A stretch of 37,068 bases of DNA. Origin: an uncultured Verrucomicrobiales bacterium. Its GTDB lineage: Bacteria > Verrucomicrobiota > Verrucomicrobiia > Limisphaerales > UBA1100. The notes beneath the pieces were generated by a model, which worked only from the letters and a program-made list of their open reading frames with translations, ran no database searches and was not told the origin of the DNA. Positions 31,709 to 37,068 of this stretch are shown here, piece after piece. The translations under genes and the position numbers were made by a program. Position 1 is the first letter of the stretch. Each line of letters starts with the position of its first letter. The DNA is taken from contig CAJWKQ010000007.1 of the NCBI GenBank assembly GCA_913041895.1, positions 1 to 37,068 of the forward strand. The letters run 5' to 3'.

Positions 31709-32086
31709 ATGGCACCGGTGCTATTTCAGATCATCTTTAATCCGACCAGTACAGCAGAGTTGTCATCAATGCCCAAGGATTTGCAGCTTCAGATTTTGGG
31801 GGAGTTTCGAGGGCTGCCCGATGAGGTGAGGGCGTCTAGTTTTTATGGGCGTCTGAAACGAGGGGTAAAGACTTTGCACCGTTATCGTGTGGGTAACTAC
31901 CGCGTCTATTTTGAGTGTTGTGAATTGGGAGTGGTGGTCCATCGCATTTTCTCGCGTAACACGCTTAAGGACTTTTTCTTTCGAAATGTACAGATGACTC
32001 AGAACGAAGATGAAGCGTTGGCTGAGAATCCCGAATTTTGGGCGATGATTGATGAGGCGGCGACCGTCTCCCGGGAGGAGAGCTAA
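31709..32086 (+). CDS. RelE/ParE-superfamily protein with a C-terminal extension
   Basis: A 125-aa protein. Residues about 5-92 have the RelE/ParE toxin pattern: LFQIIFNPTSTAEL, a helical pair (PKDLQLQILGEFRGLP), then strands KTLHRYRVGNYRVYFE and VVVHRIFSRNTLKDFFF. Basic residues Arg57, Arg59 and Arg64 could serve in RNA cleavage, as in RelE. No antitoxin gene precedes it; a tRNA-Glu gene does. After the toxin-like core, 30 acidic residues follow, including AENPEFWAMIDEA, a word type that I associate with the C-termini of some antitoxins. It overlaps the convergent HNH gene by 4 nt. It may be a solitary toxin, a self-inhibited form or a domesticated RNA-binding protein. Confidence 0.75.
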   Translation: MAPVLFQIIFNPTSTAELSSMPKDLQLQILGEFRGLPDEVRASSFYGRLKRGVKTLHRYRVGNYRVYFECCELGVVVHRIFSRNTLKDFFFRNVQMTQNEDEALAENPEFWAMIDEAATVSREES

Positions 32087-32703
32087 TCCTTATCCTGTCC
32101 CAGTTCTACATTCCAATACGCAACGTCTATGAAATGCTTCCAACTCTCATGAGTCTTCATGCCAAAGCCGACCTGAATAAATGGTCGCCATTGAGGCTTT
32201 TTCGGTTCTTTCAAGAGACGCATACCCGCCTCGCGAGGTGTGCGATTGCGTTTGCGCGTATTACAACCGATGCAGGAACAAACGATATTTTCCCAACTGG
32301 TGGGGCCGCCTCTCTGACGCGGAATAACATGATCAAGGTTCAATGCACGTCGATCAAAAAGCCCACCGCAATATTGGCAGGTGTTGTTGTCCCGTTCGAA
32401 GATGTTGTGCCGGGTGAACTTGACCTCCTGCTTAGGGAAGCGATCATAACCCAGTAGAAGGATTACTCGCGGGACTCTCATACGAAACGAAACGGTGGAG
32501 ATGACCTCTTCTTCGGGCTCCACCTCGGAAAAATCAGCCCATTCTCCAAAGTCAAACGTGTGAAAATCACCAGAGGCATCATTATAAACTACCTGTGCGT
32601 TGCCGGTGAATAACATGCTAAGCGCACGACGCCCAGAACACACATTCACTGCTTGCCACAGGCGATTTAGAACCAAGACACGTTGTTCAAGAGCACTATG
32701 CAT
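32083..32703 (-). CDS. HNH endonuclease domain protein
   Basis: A 206-aa protein from ATG 32703 (MHSALEQRVLVLNRLWQAVNVC); a TTG nine codons upstream is less likely. The HNH nuclease domain is at about residues 120-170: CQYCGGLF, LNLDHVIPRQRGGPTSWENIV, CSCIGCNTRKRNRTP, with two CxxC-type pairs holding zinc around the His-Asn-His core. The N-terminal half (VLNRLWQAVNV, ALSMLFTGNAQVVY) is typical of a widespread chromosomal HNH family in Planctomycetes and Cyanobacteria. Its role is not known. No recombinase, restriction or phage genes are nearby. Confidence 0.88.
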   Translation of the reverse strand: MHSALEQRVLVLNRLWQAVNVCSGRRALSMLFTGNAQVVYNDASGDFHTFDFGEWADFSEVEPEEEVISTVSFRMRVPRVILLLGYDRFPKQEVKFTRHNIFERDNNTCQYCGGLFDRRALNLDHVIPRQRGGPTSWENIVCSCIGCNTRKRNRTPREAGMRLLKEPKKPQWRPFIQVGFGMKTHESWKHFIDVAYWNVELGQDKD

Positions 32704-32826
32704 AAATTTTAACAGTCCTAAATTTTGCAATGGCTCATTACGATTGTCAATCGGTGTAGACTAACAATCCAGTAGCGGGTAACCGAAAGTCTTGATTATC
32801 ACGTGCATCTTTGATACCACTCTTGC

Positions 32827-33726
32827 ATGAGGAGATGGGGGATCGGGCTTGCCAGCCTGTTTTTATTCTTGGATTGCGTATTGGGTGTTGAGTTGCCTGA
32901 GAAGCTTTATTTCGATGGTAACCAAATGGTCAAGGATGGGCTCATTCTAGACTATCGAAAATCCAGCGCTGAAGCGATTGCCAAATATCTTCAGGCAAGA
33001 AAGCTATTCTTAAAAATATTGGACCGCTATCCGACTTGGCAGGCGGAGTCCGGATTGGTTCAGAAAAAACTCAATGAGTTGGATGCCCGCTTGAAACCCC
33101 TGCTTTTAACTGAAGGCATATCACCTGATTCAATTCTTGGTTCTCCTAATAAGCTCCAGAATAAAGTTGCTCCATCGCCTTCCTCTGCACCCCTTGCTAC
33201 GCCTAAAAAAGTGATGTCCCTTGATGAAGAGATTGCTGCTTTGCAGGCTCTAAAGGCAAAAGGGGAAACAAAAGTTCCAGATGGATTTAATGGAAGTAAC
33301 CCGCCCATATTTGCAGATTCATCCCCGAAGATTGCAAAGCCATCAACGCCACTTTCACTATCTCAAACGGAACAGCTTGCGCGTATGCAGCTCGAAAAAG
33401 AGCAGACTGAGCGAAGCTTGCAAGAGGAACAGCAGAAGAGTTTAAATATGGAGGCAAGCTATAAGGCTCGGTTGCGAGCGGCCTTGGCTGCCCGCCCCAA
33501 GTCGCTGGAACCCGGAGAGATGGCCAAACAGGTTAGTGCCAATCAGGCGCTGCAGAAAGATTTCGAATTTCTTAAGATTCAGAGCAAGCGAGGGGAAAGT
33601 GATTTGCTTGATGCCTTGGGTGAACTGGAAAAGGCCCGTAAAGAGAACGAGTTTTTGCGCGCTAAATTTCGTGAGTTGCAGGCCGAAAACCAGAAGCTTC
33701 GACGTGCGATTTTAGCCCCCCGTTAA
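32827..33726 (+). CDS. exported coiled-coil protein of unknown function
   Basis: A 299-aa protein with a signal peptide (MRRWGIGLASLFLFLDCVLG). Residues 25-95 are helical and contain a TPR-like stretch (AIAKYLQARKLFLKILDRYPTW). A Pro/Ser/Ala-rich linker follows, then a coiled coil from about residue 175 to the end (MQLEKEQTERSLQEEQQKS; ELEKARKENEFLRAKFRELQ). The arrangement resembles envelope scaffold proteins such as YbgF/CpoB in outline only, and I do not assign a family. It is 2 nt before rsmD, so the two are probably translated from one message. Confidence 0.78.
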   Translation: MRRWGIGLASLFLFLDCVLGVELPEKLYFDGNQMVKDGLILDYRKSSAEAIAKYLQARKLFLKILDRYPTWQAESGLVQKKLNELDARLKPLLLTEGISPDSILGSPNKLQNKVAPSPSSAPLATPKKVMSLDEEIAALQALKAKGETKVPDGFNGSNPPIFADSSPKIAKPSTPLSLSQTEQLARMQLEKEQTERSLQEEQQKSLNMEASYKARLRAALAARPKSLEPGEMAKQVSANQALQKDFEFLKIQSKRGESDLLDALGELEKARKENEFLRAKFRELQAENQKLRRAILAPR

Positions 33727-33728
33727 AT

Positions 33729-34307
33729 ATGCGTATTACTGGGGGGCAGTGGGTGAACCAGTCCATTGCTGTTCCTGCCGGCCATGGAGTTCGACCAACC
33801 CCGGACAAAGTTCGCCAGGCGATCTTCAATAGTTTAGGGCCATGGGTTGAGGGGCTTTCTGTTTTGGAACTTTTCGCTGGGAGCGGGACTTTAAGTTTTG
33901 AATGTCTTAGTCGCGGGGCGGAATCTGCTTTGGCTGTAGAGCTGAGTTCCAAACACGCCGGATATATTCGTCGCAACAGCCAGAGGCTCAATGGAAACAT
34001 CGAAGTGCGTGTGCAGTGTGCTTTGCAGTCTACTAAACAGTTGGCGGAATCAGCGCGTACATTCGACTTTATCTGTGCTGATCCGCCTTATGGGGAAAAA
34101 ACGACTCCAGGGCAACGTTCTGAAAGCTGGGCGCAAAGGCTTCTTGATGATTCAAACCTATCGGAAATCTTAAAGCCTGAAGGCTTGCTGCTGCTGGGGC
34201 ATACCAAGCGCGACGTGATTGAATGGGCCTTGCCCTGGCGCGAGCGCAAGACACTCAAGCATGGGGATACTTGGATTAGGTTCTTTGAGATTTCTGCAGT
34301 TGCGTAA
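33729..34307 (+). CDS. rsmD: 16S rRNA (guanine(966)-N(2))-methyltransferase
   Basis: A 192-aa Rossmann-fold methyltransferase that modifies G966 of 16S rRNA using S-adenosylmethionine. Visible: MRITGGQWVNQSIAVP, GVRPTPDKVRQAIFNSL, the SAM-binding LELFAGSGTLSFECLSRGA, and the catalytic ICADPPYG. The length is usual for RsmD. Its last 32 nt overlap the end of the convergent cyclase gene (34276-36078), an unusually long convergent overlap compared with the 4-nt overlaps elsewhere here. Confidence 0.93.
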   Translation: MRITGGQWVNQSIAVPAGHGVRPTPDKVRQAIFNSLGPWVEGLSVLELFAGSGTLSFECLSRGAESALAVELSSKHAGYIRRNSQRLNGNIEVRVQCALQSTKQLAESARTFDFICADPPYGEKTTPGQRSESWAQRLLDDSNLSEILKPEGLLLLGHTKRDVIEWALPWRERKTLKHGDTWIRFFEISAVA

Positions 34308-36078
34308 GGGCAGATACGGTGTTGATAATCGGGTATAATTTTTCGAAGTACCATAATTTTGCGAAGTAGAAACCTATTGGAGAAGGTTGTGTCCACTCAC
34401 CGGACTCAACTTTCTCAATTAACCATACCGCGCCACGGTCACGGGCTTTTTCGAGCTTTAATTGGGTTTCCTGATCTTCCTCGGTTACTTTTGCCAAGGC
34501 TTCCAGTGCCAGTGCGGTTTCTTCAATGGAGGGCTCGCCTCCCTTGAATCCACTCCATGCGCCGTCTTCACGTTGCATTTCAAGTAGCGCATTCTTGGCT
34601 CGCGTTACACGCAAGCCACCGCCGGGTAGTGCTTGTTGTTCTGGTTCAACAAGGGCTAGAAGCACCTTTGCAGTTCCATAGGTCCAGTTGACTTGCTCTG
34701 GTGCATGCTGGTTTCCAAACCACAAAGGGCTCCATCCATCAAGGCCGGCTCCTTCGCTTTGAGCGAGATAACGGGCCGCATTATGAAGACCGGTGTCAAG
34801 TTGAGAAGTCAGTTCAGGGAGTTCATCGCGCCAGGCGAGCCAGGCGCGGATTGTGTGTGCGGTGAGATCCGGACTGGAACGATCAAAAGGCAGGTTGGTC
34901 CAGCCTCTGCAAAAGGTGGGAATGCCTCCATCCCGATTCTGGAGATCAAGCAGCCACTGACACCCGGCTAGGGCAGCTTCACGTGAAGTGTCGTCAATCT
35001 CTCCCAATTGTTTCAGGGCGAGTAATGCCCCGGGGGTATCGTCTGCATCGGGAACTCCACCGGGAAGATGGATCCACGACCAACCGCCGGGGGCGGCATT
35101 GGTAAAGGGGTGTACCTCCTTAAACTGCTGTTTGAGCAGCCAATCGCGAATAGGAGTCTTGTTGACTTCCGGTAATGCGTCACCGAGGGCATTGACTGAA
35201 AGTGTTGTAACCCATGTGGCCAAGTTGGTGTCGATAGGCCAGCTACCATCGGTGCGAACGGAGTCTTTAATGAATTGAATTCCTTTGTTGGCTACCGCGT
35301 GGTTTCCGAGCCCACAACTTGCAAGGCTCATGGTAACGAAACTGGTGAGGGGAGTGGCCTCGAGAAACCCGCCATTACTCGGTTGTATATTTTCCAGAAC
35401 CCTCAGAGTTTTCTTGCGGGTGACTGCACGTAATATACGGGTAATTGGATTCCGTGTTGGTTGGTGATGATGGCGGCATTGGCCGATAGCTATCAAAGCC
35501 GGTAGTGCATAGCTAACCACCGGTAGTTGCAAAGCGGCAAACCATGTTCTAGGTAATGCGGCCAGTTCGAAGGGGAACGGGATAACATCTGACCAGTTGG
35601 CTTTTCCGGCTATGGCACAGTGCGTGAGGATGGGGACTGAAAAAGTACGATCCTTGCCGTAGCGTTTTATGATAGCAGGTACGAGTTCTTTCCGTGTGGT
35701 TCCTCCGGCGGTTTTTGAGAGCCACGCATCTGCAGCAATTAAGGTATCCTCATATTGTTTGTCTGCATTAGGGATGGCATGAAAGACGGCCCAGCAAAGA
35801 GTGGTAGTGGATATGTTACTGATACTTTTTACGGTATCGCCCCAACCTCCATCTTTATTGGCATTGTCAGCAAGCCACTGAAGGCCGCCTTGGATCAATG
35901 AATCATGATTTTTGCCGGTTTGCTCCTGAACCAGATGGAGAGCCATAATGGCAGTGGCTGTGGATAGGGCACTGCTCGACAGTTCACCTGTCCAATAGCC
36001 TTCTGGTTTTATTTCTGAAAGCAGCTTTTGACGCGCAGTATGAAGTGCTGAATCAAGTCTTTGTGGATCAACACTCAC
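34276..36078 (-). CDS. squalene-hopene cyclase family protein
   Basis: A 600-aa prenyltransferase/squalene cyclase-repeat protein. The protonating motif Asp344-Ala-Asp346-Asp347-Thr348 (DADDT, class II cyclase DxDDT) is present. QW-like repeats are seen, for example GGLQWLADNANKDGGW, IQPSNGGFLEAT, CQWLLDLQNRDGGIPT and LLEMQREDGAWSG. The end KLWYFEKLYPIINTVSAL fits the family. It is somewhat shorter than typical 630-650-aa cyclases. It would fold squalene to a hopene-type pentacycle, though another triterpene is possible. The start is GTG at 36078, overlapping the tadA stop by 1 nt (TAGTG), so translation is coupled. Squalene synthase (27305-28300) can supply the substrate. Confidence 0.9.
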   Translation of the reverse strand: MSVDPQRLDSALHTARQKLLSEIKPEGYWTGELSSSALSTATAIMALHLVQEQTGKNHDSLIQGGLQWLADNANKDGGWGDTVKSISNISTTTLCWAVFHAIPNADKQYEDTLIAADAWLSKTAGGTTRKELVPAIIKRYGKDRTFSVPILTHCAIAGKANWSDVIPFPFELAALPRTWFAALQLPVVSYALPALIAIGQCRHHHQPTRNPITRILRAVTRKKTLRVLENIQPSNGGFLEATPLTSFVTMSLASCGLGNHAVANKGIQFIKDSVRTDGSWPIDTNLATWVTTLSVNALGDALPEVNKTPIRDWLLKQQFKEVHPFTNAAPGGWSWIHLPGGVPDADDTPGALLALKQLGEIDDTSREAALAGCQWLLDLQNRDGGIPTFCRGWTNLPFDRSSPDLTAHTIRAWLAWRDELPELTSQLDTGLHNAARYLAQSEGAGLDGWSPLWFGNQHAPEQVNWTYGTAKVLLALVEPEQQALPGGGLRVTRAKNALLEMQREDGAWSGFKGGEPSIEETALALEALAKVTEEDQETQLKLEKARDRGAVWLIEKVESGEWTQPSPIGFYFAKLWYFEKLYPIINTVSALTQLQKSQRT

Positions 36079-36572
36079 TATTTTGTGCCAGATGATGGTT
36101 TGCGTTTATCCTCAAAGAAAGTCTGCAGGAGGCTGCGGCAATCGGATTCCATAATCCCGGGAGTGATGTCACATTTGTGGTTCAGTGAAGGGAATTGAAG
36201 TATATTCATTGCGCCACCTGCTGCTCCGCCTTTGGGGTCAGGTACTCCAAAGACTACCCGGGCTAACCTGCAATGTACAATTGCGCCTGCACACATTGGG
36301 CAGGGTTCCTTGGTAACGTACAAAGTGCAATCGTTCAGGCGCCAATCACCTACGGCGGCTTCAGCAGCAGTGAGGGCCAGCATTTCTGCATGGGCGGTGG
36401 CATCATTCAGCATTTCCACCTGATTCCACGCGCGAGCAATCACCCGGCCATTGCGGACGATGACCGCTCCAACGGGTACTTCATCGGCTTCATAGGCCTT
36501 TACGGCCTGCCTAATGGCATCCTGCATGAAATACTCATCACTCTGAATATCGATGATGGGTTCCTCATTCAT
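36078..36572 (-). CDS. tadA: tRNA-specific adenosine deaminase
   Basis: A 164-aa zinc deaminase that converts A34 to inosine in tRNA-Arg. ATG 36572 (MNEEPIID) was chosen; it forms a 4-nt ATGA overlap with the NUDIX stop codon, so it is translated by coupling. Active site: HAEMLAL (zinc His and catalytic Glu) and PCPMCAGAIVHCRL (two zinc Cys). FGVPDPKGGAAGG and MNILQFPSLNH are further TadA signatures. The next gene, the cyclase, starts in the tadA stop codon. The pairing with a lipid cyclase is probably incidental operon packing. Confidence 0.94.
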   Translation of the reverse strand: MNEEPIIDIQSDEYFMQDAIRQAVKAYEADEVPVGAVIVRNGRVIARAWNQVEMLNDATAHAEMLALTAAEAAVGDWRLNDCTLYVTKEPCPMCAGAIVHCRLARVVFGVPDPKGGAAGGAMNILQFPSLNHKCDITPGIMESDCRSLLQTFFEDKRKPSSGTK

Positions 36573-37068
36573 GATTGCGCAGGGTTGGATTGGAGCACGG
36601 TCCAATTATCGGGTTGATCTTTTGTGCACTGACAATTGGCGGCAAAAAAACCTCCACGATGTTGCCAGAATAGTGGCCATATTTTTTCGCGATCAGTGCC
36701 GGGTAAGGGCAATTCTTCGAGCTCTTTTGGGGTAGCCCAGCGAAAAGTCCCTTCCTCATGTTCTGGAGGCAGTTCAGTGAGGCGCAATTTGATTTCAAAG
36801 AGAAACATGAGCCAGTGGGTGTTGCCCTGATATCCCTGTTCACTGATGATGCCCGTTAAGTGTAAGTCCTTGGAGTCGAGGTGCATCCCGGTTTCTTCCT
36901 TGGCTTCCCGTATAGCGCAGGCATGCGGGCTTTCGCCTGAATCAGTTTGGAGTTTTCCTCCGGGCGGACTGAAACAGCCTTTGTTCGGCTCATGATTACG
37001 CTCAATCAACAGTACCCGATCCTCTTTGTCAAAGACGTAGAGCAAAGTGGCGATGCGATAAGGGAGAG
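36569..37068 (-). CDS. NUDIX hydrolase (MutT-like), start beyond the window
   Basis: The frame is open to the right edge; residues LPYRIATLLYVFDKEDRVLLIERN are visible before the conserved part, so a TTG inside the window (37045) is not the start. The NUDIX box runs PPGGKLQTDSGESPHACAIREAKEETGM, with the metal-binding REAKEE complete, but the spacing between the conserved Gly and the first Glu is 7 instead of 5 residues (a TDS-type loop). Such enzymes clean up oxidised nucleotides or other diphosphates. The stop codon overlaps the tadA start (ATGA). Confidence 0.9.
   Translation of the reverse strand, partial: LPYRIATLLYVFDKEDRVLLIERNHEPNKGCFSPPGGKLQTDSGESPHACAIREAKEETGMHLDSKDLHLTGIISEQGYQGNTHWLMFLFEIKLRLTELPPEHEEGTFRWATPKELEELPLPGTDREKIWPLFWQHRGGFFAANCQCTKDQPDNWTVLQSNPAQS

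Noticed and set aside
32083-32703. HNH protein as a homing endonuclease or part of a defence island
   Set aside because: There is no intron, intein or restriction/defence gene near it, and the N-terminal pattern fits a common chromosomal family.
1-37068. CRISPR array, insertion sequence, prophage or riboswitch
   Set aside because: No regularly spaced repeats, transposase, phage structural gene or recognisable riboswitch core was seen on reading both strands.

Overview
The window looks like chromosome from a member of the PVC superphylum, most probably Verrucomicrobiota. The evidence is family content read from the translations: a tandem set of Verrucomicrobia-style pseudopilins, a DUF1501 protein, a DUF1549/DUF1553 protein with haem motifs, a planctomycete-type cytochrome c fused to WD40 repeats, a PPC-domain protein, a Cys-type sulfatase and a 3-keto-disaccharide hydrolase (DUF1080) fragment. 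No phage, transposon or CRISPR signature was seen.

Layout. (1) 1-533: 5' part of a DUF1080 secreted protein running off the left edge on the minus strand. (2) 534-8001: an array of five paralogous pseudopilin genes, all on the plus strand, each a self-contained transcription unit. Every one has a near-perfect sigma-54 (-24/-12) promoter 67-105 nt before its start codon and a rho-independent terminator after its stop. Three of the five (modules 2, 3, 5) are preceded by a divergent gene for a 52-60 aa lipoprotein with a very acidic tail. Exactly those three share a 15-bp GYGTGA-N3-YYACGC palindrome and an ACCCAACAA leader element. A tRNA-Leu(CAG) gene sits in the array. (3) 8092-13142, minus strand: sulfatase, then lipoprotein sugar-binding protein, double ATPase and permease of a ribose-type ABC importer. 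(4) 13207-14480: a zinc-ribbon/LRR protein and a convergent metzincin-like metallopeptidase. (5) 14674-24904, plus strand: a four-gene, 10-kb operon (DUF1501, PPC protein, DUF1549/DUF1553 cytochrome, and a 1291-aa cytochrome c/WD40/coiled-coil protein). (6) 24959-30741, minus strand: GNAT, phosphodiesterase, argH, squalene/phytoene synthase, an exported coiled-coil protein and lysA. (7) 30780-34307, mainly plus strand: RluA-type pseudouridine synthase, tRNA-Glu(CTC), RelE-like protein, HNH endonuclease (minus), an exported coiled-coil protein and rsmD. (8) 34276 to the right edge, minus strand: NUDIX hydrolase (start lies outside the window), tadA and a squalene-hopene-type cyclase, joined by 4-nt and 1-nt overlaps.

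How it fits together. The strongest candidate for an undescribed system is the pseudopilin/micro-lipoprotein array. The shared sigma-54 promoters imply one enhancer-binding protein switches on the set, and the shared palindrome marks the lipoprotein-bearing modules. The 10-kb operon resembles the surface/periplasmic cytochrome and DUF1501 loci common in this superphylum. The sulfatase and ABC importer suggest use of sulfated sugars. The squalene synthase and cyclase together could make a hopanoid-type triterpene. All functions are inferred from sequence reading; no database search was run.
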